DNA from: a virus
IMG/VR virus record: IMGVR_UViG_3300028372_000005
Span: 1-64,000 of that record
Length of the DNA: 64,000 bases
Direction: 5' to 3' (one strand)
Shown here: one piece after another, positions 1-7,298 of the stretch
Layout: each line of letters opens with the position of its first letter
Numbering within the stretch: position 1 is the stretch's first letter
Position numbers and translations under genes: made by a program
The notes under the pieces: generated by a model
What the model saw: the letters and a program-made list of their open reading frames with translations, nothing else
Database searches by the model: none
Told to the model about the DNA's origin: nothing

Positions 1-1
1 G

Positions 2-121
2 GGGCCGATCGATGATGACCGCATCTCGCCTGAAGTCCCGTCGACGACCGAGACGGTCTGGCAGGAGTGGATTGAAGTGAGCAATGACGCCGCTGCAGCG
101 TGGGAGGCGTACGGTGAGTGA
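2..121 (+). CDS. C-terminal end of a gene entering from the left
   Basis: An open frame runs in from the left edge and stops at TGA 119-121, giving at least 39 residues ending WEAYGE. The product is acidic and not recognised. Its last eight bases (GTGAGTGA) contain the GTG start of the next gene, the same overlap used between the next two genes, which supports it as a real gene end. Only the tail is in the window. Confidence 0.5.
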   Translation, partial: GPIDDDRISPEVPSTTETVWQEWIEVSNDAAAAWEAYGE

Positions 122-437
122 CGCAGGCTACGGCTACGGCTACAGCAACGGCACCGGCACCGGCTACGGCTACGGCCACGGCCTCGGCTATGGCTTCGGC
201 TACGGCTCCGGCTCCGGCCTCGGCTATGGCTTCGGCTACGGCTCCGGCTACATCATCGCCAAAATCGGCGGCCACGATGTCTGCGGACACACGCCGTTCG
301 CAGTCGTTTCAGTAGGCTGCGAGACCCACACCATCGACCACTGGAGGAATGACTGGAGAGAGATAGCACGCGAGCACAGCGCCGACGTCTCAAGAGAGGA
401 TGTTGAGAAGATACTCATGGAGGTAAGTTGTGAGTGA
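114..437 (+). CDS. Gly/Tyr-rich protein, paralogue 1
   Basis: About 107 residues. I chose GTG 114 over ATG 84 because it follows GGGAGG at suitable spacing and matches the start of its paralogue (MSD...). Residues about 5-45 are low complexity, almost only G, Y, S, T, F and H in alternating GYGYG steps. A compact C-terminal domain follows, with the conserved signatures HTPFAV, VGCETHTI and HWR..WREIA. The next gene has the same layout. Function unknown. The repeat part could be a flexible or self-associating tail, which is inference. Confidence 0.7.
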   Translation: MSDAGYGYGYSNGTGTGYGYGHGLGYGFGYGSGSGLGYGFGYGSGYIIAKIGGHDVCGHTPFAVVSVGCETHTIDHWRNDWREIAREHSADVSREDVEKILMEVSCE

Positions 438-819
438 CACAGGGAGCAACGGCTACGGCCACGGCTACGGCCACGGCACCGGCACCGGAAACGGCCACGG
501 CTACGGCGACGGCAACGGCAGCAGATACGGCTTCGGCTTCGGCGACGGCGACGGCTACGGCTACGGCTACGGATACGGCCACGGCACCATCATCGCCACG
601 ATCGCAGGATACGAGGTTCGCCGACACACGCCGTTCGCCGTCATCGCAGTAGGATGCGAAACCCACACAATCACCCACTGGAGGGAGCACTGGAGAGAAA
701 TCGCTGATGAGCACAACGTCGATGTTTCAGAAGAAGACATCAAAAAAGTATTCACTAAAATCAAAGGAGACCAATGTATCACAAGAGCAACTTTGGAAAA
801 TTCGCCCCCCGTGGCGTAG
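430..819 (+). CDS. Gly/Tyr-rich protein, paralogue 2
   Basis: A tandem paralogue of the preceding gene, overlapping it by eight bases (GTGAGTGA). GTG 430 follows GGAGG. An N-terminal GYGHGYG-type tract is followed by the same domain (HTPFAV, VGCETHTI, HWREHWREIA). The repeat tracts differ in order and composition while the C-terminal domains stay close, consistent with an old duplication followed by repeat turnover. The last 15 codons overlap the next gene in another frame and extend past where the paralogue stops. Function unknown. Confidence 0.68.
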   Translation: MSDTGSNGYGHGYGHGTGTGNGHGYGDGNGSRYGFGFGDGDGYGYGYGYGHGTIIATIAGYEVRRHTPFAVIAVGCETHTITHWREHWREIADEHNVDVSEEDIKKVFTKIKGDQCITRATLENSPPVA

Positions 820-1049
820 CAGACGTGGACGGCTACGTCCCAGAGCCCGACGACGATTGGCGCGACATGCGTTGGGATCTCGGCCCCGACGACCCCGACG
901 AAGAGGGTATCTCCGCCGCCGAGCGTAGAGATAGAACCAAATACTTAGACGAGGAGTGGTGGGTGGCCATGGTCGACAAGGCCAGCGTCGCCACCAAGAG
1001 AGCGCAGGCGCGTGTCGAAGAATGGAGGCGGCGGGAGTCCGGCCTTTGA
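774..1049 (+). CDS. Hypothetical acidic protein
   Basis: A 91-residue protein starting at ATG 774 behind AAAGGAG. It is rich in D, E, R and W (VDGYVPEPDDDWRDMRWDLG) with a charged helical C-terminus. No family recognised. It overlaps the end of the upstream Gly/Tyr-rich gene, and its stop overlaps the probable TTG start of the next gene, so it fits the same co-transcribed run. Confidence 0.6.
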   Translation: MYHKSNFGKFAPRGVADVDGYVPEPDDDWRDMRWDLGPDDPDEEGISAAERRDRTKYLDEEWWVAMVDKASVATKRAQARVEEWRRRESGL

Positions 1050-1669
1050 TCATCCTTCCCAAGCAGGCCTCAACAAACCAAAAACTGGGGGACGGAGTGT
1101 ACACCACCTACCGCGAGGTAGGGTGTACATGCCCCCAGAGCTGCGCACTTCTTGGAAACGGCTGCTACGCCCAGCACGGCAACGTGGCGCTTCATGCGCG
1201 CCGCGGCACCCAGTCGCCGGTCGACGGCGATATGCTGCTCGGATGGATGGAGTCTCAAATTCCGCCTGAGAGGCTCGTCAGACACCATGTGTCTGGGGAT
1301 CTCTTTCGAGACGACCAGCCCGACATGCCCTACATCGAAGCGTTGATGGAAGGGCACCGAAGGCGTAGCGACCTCGACGGCTGGCTGTACACACACGGGT
1401 GGCGCAAGCTGGACGCCCGACGGCTTAATTCATTAAGAAATCTCACGGTTAACGCGTCGGCCGACACGATGGACGAGGCGCTCGAGGCGCACAGGGCTGG
1501 CTGGCCTACGACGGTGGTGGTGGACCCAGACCAGGAGGGAGTCTACCTCAAGGAGGCAGACACACGCCTGGTCATATGCCCTCAACAGACCCACGACGTC
1601 AAATGCTCGGACTGCCAGCTGTGCTTGAAGTCCGAGAGAAAAGCCATCGTCGGCTTTCGAATGCACTGA
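1046..1669 (+). CDS. Cysteine-rich gp88-like protein (possible radical-SAM-like fold)
   Basis: About 207 residues from TTG 1046, which overlaps the upstream TGA and follows GGGAG. ATG 1022 is an alternative; earlier codons look like out-of-frame translation. The N-terminus LPKQASTNQKLGDGVYTTY, the cluster CTCPQSC...CYAQ and a C-terminal CSDCQLC resemble a phage family often labelled gp88-like or DUF7227. The clustered cysteines suggest a metal or Fe-S site, and a radical-SAM-like barrel is inference. Biochemical role unknown. Confidence 0.6.
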   Translation: MIILPKQASTNQKLGDGVYTTYREVGCTCPQSCALLGNGCYAQHGNVALHARRGTQSPVDGDMLLGWMESQIPPERLVRHHVSGDLFRDDQPDMPYIEALMEGHRRRSDLDGWLYTHGWRKLDARRLNSLRNLTVNASADTMDEALEAHRAGWPTTVVVDPDQEGVYLKEADTRLVICPQQTHDVKCSDCQLCLKSERKAIVGFRMH

Positions 1670-1734
1670 AATAACCCTTGCAAAAGCGGGTGTGGGTCCA
1701 CTACGGTGGGCTCATACCCCTTACTGGAGCTTGT

Positions 1735-3426
1735 ATGAAGCAGTATTTGGAACTGATGCAACGCATCCTCGACGAGGGTGTTCAAAAGAAAGATCGCACC
1801 GGCACCGGCACCCGGAGCATCCACGGTGTGCAGCTCACCCATGACCTGTCGGAGGGTTTTCCGGCCGTGACCACCAAAAAACTTTGGTTCAAAGGGGTTG
1901 TTGAAGAGTTTCTTTGGATGGTAGTTCGGGGATCTACCGACGTAAAAGAGCTCGAAGACAGAGGGGTGGGAATTTGGTCAAACTGGCGAGGTGATGACGG
2001 CGATATAGGGCCGGGGTACGGGAAGCAATTTCGCCATCATACGCCTGCGCAAAAATTCGTTCGGGTCGAACCAAGAGTGGTAAAGACAGCGAAGCGGGTG
2101 ACTAAGCACTTCTCCCTCATTGACCCCGAAGAGCGCGGTGAAGATGCGCTTATTGGAGAAACCTTACCATCTAAATCCCACGGAGAGTTCAGAGTGCTTC
2201 GCTCATACAGAAAAGGCGGTCGAAGCATGGTTGATGTTCAGTTTTTAGATACGGGCTACGTCGCAAAAGAAGTCCGAAGGGAGAGAGTTCAAGAGGGCGG
2301 AATCAAGGACCGCTATGCACCTTCTGTGTGGGGTGTGGGCCACATGGGTGATATGCTGCTGGATAAATCCGTTCCTATTCAGGCTCACTTTTACTCCATC
2401 TGGCAATCCATGCTGGAGCGGTGCTACAACCCAAGCCATCCAGCCTATGAAAATTATGGAGGCGATGGAATTTTTGTGTGCAACAGGTGGCTCAATTTCA
2501 CCAATTTTTTTAATGACCTTAAAAGGCTGCCTAATTGGCATCTCAAGAAAAACGATTGGGATGGCTATCAGTTAGACAAAGACTACTACTCTTCAAACTG
2601 CTACTCACCAAAAACGTGCGTCTGGCTATCGAAAGCACACAACGTGCTATACAGGGGCGACACGCGTAAGTTTGTCGCTACCATGCCATCAGGTCAAAAA
2701 GTCGAGCGCATAAATAGATATGCTTTTGCCAGGAATCACGACTTAAACCCTGCAAATATATGGCATGTGCTTCAAGGGAATAGGCAGACCCACAAAGGGT
2801 ATCGGTTTGAGTATGCGTCCGAAGATACAAATTGGCGCTATGCTTTGCCGTATGACCAAGTTGAGTCGGTTATCGAGGGGCTCAAAAACAACCCTCAGTC
2901 AAGACGTCACATCATCAGCCTTTGGAACGGCCCCGAGATGAACCTGACGACACTGCCTTGTTGTCATGGGAACATTGTTCAGTTTCTGACGCGACCGCGA
3001 CCGATGTCCAGGGTGGCGACGGAGGTTAAGGCCACTGGAGGGAGCTGCGACGGTGAAAAACTCGTCGTGGAGTCAGCCAAAAAGCGCGGTATCCCCACCC
3101 ACGTCCTCGACTGCATCATGCACCAGCGATCCGCAGACTGGTTGCTAGGAGTACCCTGGAATATCGCATTCTATGCCATATTTACCCATGTGGTATCACA
3201 GCTAACCAACATGACTCCCGGCACCCTGACGATGAACTTCGGCGACGCGCACCTGTACAACAATCACCTCGACAAGGCTCGCGAGCAACTCAGCCGGGAG
3301 CCGCACGCGCTGTGCGAGCTTGTTCTAAATTCTGGAATACGGAACATCGACGACTTCACCTTCGACGACATCGAGCTCGTCGGCTACGAACATCACCCCG
3401 CTATCAAAGCAGAGGTTGCTGTATGA
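1735..3426 (+). CDS. thyA: Thymidylate synthase with in-frame endonuclease-like insertion
   Basis: Converts dUMP to dTMP using methylene-tetrahydrofolate. The start at ATG 1735 follows GGAG and gives an E. coli-like N-terminus (MKQYLELMQRILDEG). All catalytic signatures are present: the RTGTGT loop, YGKQFR, the nucleophile region LPCCHG, QRSADWLLGVPWNI and HLYNNH. The protein is 563 residues, about 270 longer than usual. The extra residues lie between YGKQFRHH and YDQVESVIEGLKNNP and carry a homing-endonuclease-like module (separate entry). The reading frame is unbroken throughout. Whether the insert is spliced out, processed or tolerated as a loop cannot be decided here. It overlaps the next gene by ATGA. 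Confidence 0.93.
   Translation: MKQYLELMQRILDEGVQKKDRTGTGTRSIHGVQLTHDLSEGFPAVTTKKLWFKGVVEEFLWMVVRGSTDVKELEDRGVGIWSNWRGDDGDIGPGYGKQFRHHTPAQKFVRVEPRVVKTAKRVTKHFSLIDPEERGEDALIGETLPSKSHGEFRVLRSYRKGGRSMVDVQFLDTGYVAKEVRRERVQEGGIKDRYAPSVWGVGHMGDMLLDKSVPIQAHFYSIWQSMLERCYNPSHPAYENYGGDGIFVCNRWLNFTNFFNDLKRLPNWHLKKNDWDGYQLDKDYYSSNCYSPKTCVWLSKAHNVLYRGDTRKFVATMPSGQKVERINRYAFARNHDLNPANIWHVLQGNRQTHKGYRFEYASEDTNWRYALPYDQVESVIEGLKNNPQSRRHIISLWNGPEMNLTTLPCCHGNIVQFLTRPRPMSRVATEVKATGGSCDGEKLVVESAKKRGIPTHVLDCIMHQRSADWLLGVPWNIAFYAIFTHVVSQLTNMTPGTLTMNFGDAHLYNNHLDKAREQLSREPHALCELVLNSGIRNIDDFTFDDIELVGYEHHPAIKAEVAV
2041..2835 (+). mobile_element. In-frame HNH/NUMOD-type homing endonuclease module inside thyA
   Basis: About 265 codons interrupt ThyA after YGKQFRHH (boundaries plus or minus 20 bases). 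The insert holds a signature seen in phage homing endonucleases (MLERCYNPSHPAYENYGG, VCNRW, then LDKDYY...YSPKTCVW). It ends in a NUMOD/IENR1-like DNA-binding segment (FARNHDLNPANIWHVLQG, HKGYRFEY). Its base composition is visibly more AT-rich than the flanking exons, which suggests recent arrival. It lacks intein hallmarks: no Cys or Ser at the junction and no C-terminal His-Asn. It may therefore be an intron with a read-through ORF, or a domain insertion. Confidence 0.75.
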
Positions 3427-3641
3427 TGATTCACGTCAGCAATATTCAAGCACCGTGTTGCGGCGAACATATCCCGCAGCGCATCATCCACGACGGGCGT
3501 GAAACCTCCAACCTGGCCGGCTTCGACCTCGACTGGAACAACGAGGCGTTTGTTTGCCTCTCCTGCCCTGAGTGTGGCCGGGAGTTCGAGGGTGAAATCA
3601 GCGTCGGTTATTCATGTGAATTCGAGCCGGTTCAAAAATGA
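3423..3641 (+). CDS. Small zinc-ribbon protein
   Basis: A 72-residue protein starting at ATG 3423, which overlaps the thyA stop (ATGA). It has an N-terminal PCCGEHIP and a C-terminal CLSCPECG, which together could bind one zinc ion. The remainder is acidic. No specific family recognised. Translational coupling to thyA is likely from the overlap. Confidence 0.65.
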   Translation: MMIHVSNIQAPCCGEHIPQRIIHDGRETSNLAGFDLDWNNEAFVCLSCPECGREFEGEISVGYSCEFEPVQK

Positions 3642-4153
3642 CTGACGTCATAGACATCAACTGGACCCCATCCGAACGAGCGGCCCGGGCCTGGCTCAAA
3701 GGACAAGACCTCGAGCCCTTGATGGTCAAGAGCGCGGCCGGCAAGCGCATATGGATGACTCCACATTCGCGGCCGCCACATACGCCAAGAGGTTTCGCGA
3801 ATTGCGCAAGGAGGCCGCACTTGAGATTATGGACCACGTTCACGAGTCTGCTGAATCCCCAACGCATCTTGCTCGCCTTATGCGCCGGACGGCTATCGAG
3901 AAGCACGGCCGCAAGGTCACACCACAACTCATTCACCATCGGCTCGCCAAGGAGTACTATGACGAAAACTAAAGCCACCATCGACCCACACTCGGCGTAC
4001 TGGTACGCTGAGGTCAAATCATGCCCCTTTTGTGGTGAGCGACACTACCACTGCCTGGGGCGCAAAAAAGATGAGCCCAACCTCTCGCGTCGCCGGCCGA
4101 CGTGCGGTGAGGGTAACTACGACCTGGAGCTGGAGGATGCGTGCACGAACTGA
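3638..4153 (+). CDS. Long ORF of uncertain extent (N-terminal part looks real)
   Basis: This frame overlaps the preceding stop (ATGA) and begins with about 40 convincing residues (MTDVIDINWTPSERAARAWL...AAGKRIW). It then turns into Ser/Arg/Pro-rich residues typical of a shadow frame, exactly where another frame (3751-3972) becomes protein-like. It becomes sensible again after 3959. Either a frameshift at about 3750 fuses the first segment to the 3751 ORF, or three short genes overlap. The full 171-residue product is unlikely. Confidence 0.35.
   Translation: MTDVIDINWTPSERAARAWLKGQDLEPLMVKSAAGKRIWMTPHSRPPHTPRGFANCARRPHLRLWTTFTSLLNPQRILLALCAGRLSRSTAARSHHNSFTIGSPRSTMTKTKATIDPHSAYWYAEVKSCPFCGERHYHCLGRKKDEPNLSRRRPTCGEGNYDLELEDACTN
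3751..3972 (+). CDS. Hypothetical helical protein
   Basis: A 73-residue ORF from ATG 3751 with normal composition, predicted to be mainly helical (RFRELRKEAALEIMDHVHES, IEKHGRKVTPQLIHHRLAKE). The C-terminal half has the look of a small DNA-binding or winged-helix fragment, but no family was identified. It may be the downstream half of a protein that begins at 3638 if a frameshift is present. Confidence 0.55.
   Translation: MDDSTFAAATYAKRFRELRKEAALEIMDHVHESAESPTHLARLMRRTAIEKHGRKVTPQLIHHRLAKEYYDEN
3959..4153 (+). CDS. Small Cys/His-rich protein
   Basis: A 64-residue protein from ATG 3959, overlapping the end of the 3751 ORF. It contains SCPFCGERHYHC and a later CGEG, a probable zinc knuckle of the type common in phage restriction-alleviation-like or zinc-finger small proteins. 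The stop overlaps the GTG start of the dNMP kinase gene. Function unknown. Confidence 0.6.
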   Translation: MTKTKATIDPHSAYWYAEVKSCPFCGERHYHCLGRKKDEPNLSRRRPTCGEGNYDLELEDACTN

Positions 4154-4680
4154 TTGGTTTTGTAGGATTCAAGCAATCGGGCAAATCGACCGCGGCAAAA
4201 TACCTGGCCCAGAAACACGGCTACAATGTCATGGCGTTTGCGTACAGCCTGAAGGAGGCTGCGAAGGTCATCTTCGACCTCACCGACGAACAGGTCTATG
4301 ACCGGGATGCCAAAGAGACTGTAGACCCTCGCTGGGACAAGACTCCCAGGCGACTGCTGCAGCTGCTCGGCGGCGAAGTCGGGCGCGCCATCGACAAAGA
4401 TGTGTGGATTAAATCGCTGTTAGCTCGCATGGGTAACACCTACAGAGTGACCGTCGAAGACTGTCGTCACCCCAACGAGGCCGAGGCCATCCGGGAGCAA
4501 GGCGGGCTTGTGGTCGGCATCTGGCGTGGCGAGGTCGTGCCTGACCCGAGCCCCGACTTGCATGCCAGCGAGCGCAATATGCTCGACCACTGGGACGCCA
4601 TGGTCGACGTCACTATCGACAACAACGGCACCTTGAAGGAGCTCTATGAAAGACTCGACGAAGTTATTTTCGACACTTAG
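4141..4680 (+). CDS. Deoxynucleoside monophosphate kinase (T4 gp1-like)
   Basis: A 179-residue P-loop kinase starting at GTG 4141. The Walker A motif GFKQSGKST lies at residues 9-17. LLQLLGGEVGRAIDKDVW and TVEDCRHPNEAEAI match the phage deoxynucleotide monophosphate kinase family, which phosphorylates dNMPs to dNDPs. Its position just downstream of thyA and upstream of mazG fits a precursor-supply role. The end overlaps the next gene by 35 bases. Confidence 0.85.
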   Translation: MHELIGFVGFKQSGKSTAAKYLAQKHGYNVMAFAYSLKEAAKVIFDLTDEQVYDRDAKETVDPRWDKTPRRLLQLLGGEVGRAIDKDVWIKSLLARMGNTYRVTVEDCRHPNEAEAIREQGGLVVGIWRGEVVPDPSPDLHASERNMLDHWDAMVDVTIDNNGTLKELYERLDEVIFDT

Positions 4681-5635
4681 TAAAGTCTGGGCCGGCGAGG
4701 CCAACCCGACCTGGGACGATCTGCACGCGGTCTTTCGTGCCGGCCTGGTCAAAGCTCCTCCGGGTACGGGCAAGCCCGAGCTGACACCCAACGGGCGCAG
4801 GAAGTTCGCGCGGTACGAACTCGCGCGCGCCCGACTCCTGTACGGCAACGGCATGCCGTACGAGACGATCGACGAAGGCCTCCTGCCAGAAATCATGGAG
4901 CTGCCGTTCGTCAAGCCCGAAGAGGGCTACCTCCTGATCGACTCGATGAAATCATCGGAGCGCCTGTTCGGCCCGGTCGCCGAGGTCGCGGCCGAGGAAG
5001 TGATCGAGCGGATTCCTCACATGCGCGACGCGGCGTTGGAGATGACTCGCATTGGGATGAAGGAGGCCCCGACCGACTGGGGCGAGTCGCCGCTGAAGAG
5101 CTTCGGGGCGAAATTCTTCAGGAAGCTCAAAGCATCCGAAGATCCTCTTGCAGATATCGCTGATGGGCTCGCTGATGGGAGTCTCGAGATCACAAGTCAT
5201 AGCTTCGAGCCTGGTGAGGGTTCGACCCTCAAGACCGACCCCATCAAGGTGGGCATCTACGAGGATGCGCTCGTCCACACCGTCTCGAGTCACGAATGCA
5301 AAAAGGAGAGCATTGTGGTCAATTCATCCGAAGTGCGCGCCAAGCTCGTCGACTTCATTCTGGGGGACTGGAAGTGTGTCTACCCGAGGCAAAAACCGAC
5401 CCAAATGTGGTCGCTCGACATCGGCGCCGGGATGCTAATCTGCGTGCTCCAATGGGAGAGCGGTGGGCAGTGGAGTGGCTTCGTCGACTTCGACAACAGT
5501 CAGATCCGATCGCACCGGTCTTCTGACAAGTTCGACGAGCCGCACGAGGCTGCCCGGCACGCCATCGAGCTCGCCAGGGCGACCATCACGCCGGAAGCTG
5601 ATGTGCTGGGCGGGTTGGAGTACACTGACCTATGA
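4646..5635 (+). CDS. Hypothetical protein, 329 residues
   Basis: ATG 4646 follows GAAGGAG, and the gene overlaps the kinase by 35 bases. The N-terminal third (RKFARYELARARLLYGNG) is helical and basic. The middle is acidic, and the C-terminal part (residues about 225-329) looks like a small alpha-beta domain. No catalytic motif recognised. The overlap with its neighbours suggests co-expression with the nucleotide-pool genes. Confidence 0.65.
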   Translation: MKDSTKLFSTLSKVWAGEANPTWDDLHAVFRAGLVKAPPGTGKPELTPNGRRKFARYELARARLLYGNGMPYETIDEGLLPEIMELPFVKPEEGYLLIDSMKSSERLFGPVAEVAAEEVIERIPHMRDAALEMTRIGMKEAPTDWGESPLKSFGAKFFRKLKASEDPLADIADGLADGSLEITSHSFEPGEGSTLKTDPIKVGIYEDALVHTVSSHECKKESIVVNSSEVRAKLVDFILGDWKCVYPRQKPTQMWSLDIGAGMLICVLQWESGGQWSGFVDFDNSQIRSHRSSDKFDEPHEAARHAIELARATITPEADVLGGLEYTDL

Positions 5636-5847
5636 ACGCACATTTCACCAACAACGGCATGCGGTCTACCTGGAAGCCCACCGAGGAGCTGGACATCCTG
5701 CCTTCGGTGGGCGACGAGCTGCACATCGAGCTCGAAGCTCCTGTTGATCACGACGTAAGCGTACGCCACATCAAGGTGTGGCGGCGCGTCATCGACTACG
5801 ACGAAAAATTTATTGACATACACTTTCACTTTATGGACGAACAATGA
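5632..5847 (+). CDS. Hypothetical small protein
   Basis: A 71-residue protein overlapping both neighbours by four bases (ATGA). It is predicted to be mostly beta strands (DELHIELEAPVDHDVSVRHIKVWRRVI). No family recognised. The coupling places it in the same operon as mazG. Confidence 0.6.
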   Translation: MNAHFTNNGMRSTWKPTEELDILPSVGDELHIELEAPVDHDVSVRHIKVWRRVIDYDEKFIDIHFHFMDEQ

Positions 5848-6173
5848 ATTTTGACGACTATCAGAACGCAGCATCTAAGACTGCGGTGTACCCAAACCAG
5901 GGCGACAACCTCACCTATCCCGCGTTGGGCTTAGCCGGCGAAGCCGGCGAGGTGGCCGAGAAGGTCAAGAAGATCATTCGGGATGATGGAGGTGAGCTCA
6001 CTCCGTCGAGAATTTCTTCTCTCGAGAAGGAATTGGGCGACGTGCTTTGGTACGTGGCCGCGATGTGCCACGAGATTGGCGTGACGATGGAGCAAGTTGC
6101 GATGAAGAACGTGGTCAAGCTCCAGGACAGGGTAGCCCGTGGGGCTATTAAGGGTAGTGGGGACGACCGATGA
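5844..6173 (+). CDS. mazG: MazG-like nucleotide pyrophosphohydrolase
   Basis: A 109-residue protein with the metal-binding helix motifs of MazG: GEAGEVAEKVKK (residues about 32-43) and EKELGDVLWYVAAM (about 64-77). The family hydrolyses NTPs or dNTPs to monophosphates. Phage copies are linked to dNTP sanitation or to modulating the stringent response; which applies here is not visible. It overlaps both neighbours by ATGA. Confidence 0.9.
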   Translation: MNFDDYQNAASKTAVYPNQGDNLTYPALGLAGEAGEVAEKVKKIIRDDGGELTPSRISSLEKELGDVLWYVAAMCHEIGVTMEQVAMKNVVKLQDRVARGAIKGSGDDR

Positions 6174-6424
6174 ATTTCAAAGCACGCATGCAAATCTCAG
6201 AAAACTGGCCCAAGTCCGACATTATTGTCGCCAATGGCCTTGTTGTCGAGCAGCACTACAACCCCAAGCAAGCCTACGGGCCCGTGCCGGTCATGGTTGG
6301 CTGGAGCATCGACCAACTCCAGAAGTGGATTGACCAGGACTACACCGGATACCATCCGGAAAATTACTACGAGATGTTCGTGGGCGGAGAGCGTATTTCC
6401 AATATCAAGCGGAAGCTGTTGTGA
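6170..6424 (+). CDS. Hypothetical small protein
   Basis: An 84-residue protein starting at ATG 6170, overlapping the mazG stop. It is rich in aromatic residues (NWPKSDIIVANGLVVEQHYNP, WIDQDYTGYHPENYYEMF). No family recognised. Confidence 0.6.
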   Translation: MNFKARMQISENWPKSDIIVANGLVVEQHYNPKQAYGPVPVMVGWSIDQLQKWIDQDYTGYHPENYYEMFVGGERISNIKRKLL

Positions 6425-6525
6425 AAATCATCTTCCTCGAACACGCCCCTGACAACGGGTGGGGCGATCAGATCGGCTTCGGCCGGGATGATGATAATTG
6501 GGTGCTCGAGCGCGCCATAATATAA
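6421..6525 (+). CDS. Very small protein
   Basis: A 34-codon frame from GTG 6421, which overlaps the upstream TGA, to TAA 6525. The product begins MKIIFLEHAPDNGW and ends VLERAII. The overlap style matches genuine neighbours. Function unknown. Confidence 0.45.
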   Translation: MKIIFLEHAPDNGWGDQIGFGRDDDNWVLERAII

Positions 6526-6777
6526 ACCTTACACCTGGGAGGCCCCAACCCCCGTACTTAGAGCGCCATCAAGCCGAGGCGCCATGATATCAAGTAGAAA
6601 GCTAGGCCATATATTTAGATGGACGGCCGAAGACGTCACAGACGCTATACCGAGCCCCGGGGGAGTGATCTCTCGGGGCTAAATATTGTGCCCATATGCG
6701 GCATAATGAAGATGCACGCCAGATCGCTGGCGTGTGAATTGTATTCGTGAATACCCATCACCCACAAGGATCCACCT
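6526..6777. promoter_or_regulatory. Intergenic block with hairpin and probable promoter
   Basis: 252 bases without a convincing gene. AGCCCCG at about 6654 can pair with CGGGGCT at about 6674, a possible terminator or leader hairpin. The block ends the first operon and precedes ATG 6778, which follows AAGGATCC. A 43-codon ORF at 6619 is Arg-rich at its start and I do not trust it. Confidence 0.35.
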
Positions 6778-7089
6778 ATGGAACTCAAAGCACCTGATTA
6801 TATCGACGCAGAGTACATCGAGATTGACATCGACTGGATGGCTGAAGGCGAGCATGGAAGCGCGACTCTCGAGCAGCCGGCCGATTGCCCCGAGGTCTGG
6901 GTCGACAGCATCGAAGTCTACGCCAACGACGGAGAAATCAAAGACGAAGAGATCATCAAGCGCATCCTCGAGGACTTCGGCGAAGAGATCGAAGAGGAGG
7001 CCTGGGAGATGGCCGAAGAAGCGCGAAGAGAGCACGAGAGCATCACGAGGATGTCCGGCCGTGACCGATCGAGGTACATGGATCTATGA
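6778..7089 (+). CDS. Hypothetical highly acidic protein
   Basis: A 103-residue protein starting at ATG 6778. It is very acidic (EDFGEEIEEEAWEMAEEARR) and helical in the second half. A nucleic-acid-mimicking role is possible for such charge but nothing specific supports it. It overlaps the next gene by ATGA. Confidence 0.62.
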   Translation: MELKAPDYIDAEYIEIDIDWMAEGEHGSATLEQPADCPEVWVDSIEVYANDGEIKDEEIIKRILEDFGEEIEEEAWEMAEEARREHESITRMSGRDRSRYMDL

Positions 7090-7298
7090 AAATATCTGAC
7101 TGTTGTGCGGCTCCAGTGAGGGTTGGAGGCGAAGGCCTCACCCACTGGTATGTGTGCACGAAGTGTTCGAAACCCTGCGAGGGTGAAGACCTGGATAACG
7201 CCATCACCGCTGCAGTCTACGACTGGATTAATGACTACGTCAGCATCGAGCTCACCTACCTGAAGTACGATGCACCCGAGGAGATCAATGGCACTTAA
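7086..7298 (+). CDS. Small zinc-ribbon protein
   Basis: A 70-residue protein with an N-terminal CCAAPV and VCTKCSKPC, a typical phage zinc ribbon, followed by a helical tail. It overlaps the next gene, whose ATG lies at 7288. Function unknown. Confidence 0.65.
   Translation: MKISDCCAAPVRVGGEGLTHWYVCTKCSKPCEGEDLDNAITAAVYDWINDYVSIELTYLKYDAPEEINGT

Noticed and set aside
415-714. Minus-strand ORF rich in alternating Ala-Val
   Set aside because: It is the reverse-strand reading of the GGCTACGGC repeats in the Gly/Tyr-rich genes, with no ribosome site of its own.
2041-2835. Intein in ThyA
   Set aside because: No nucleophilic residue at the N-terminal junction and no His-Asn before the downstream ThyA segment.
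6619-6750. 43-codon ORF in the intergenic block
   Set aside because: Arg-rich start, no ribosome site, and it crosses a likely hairpin.
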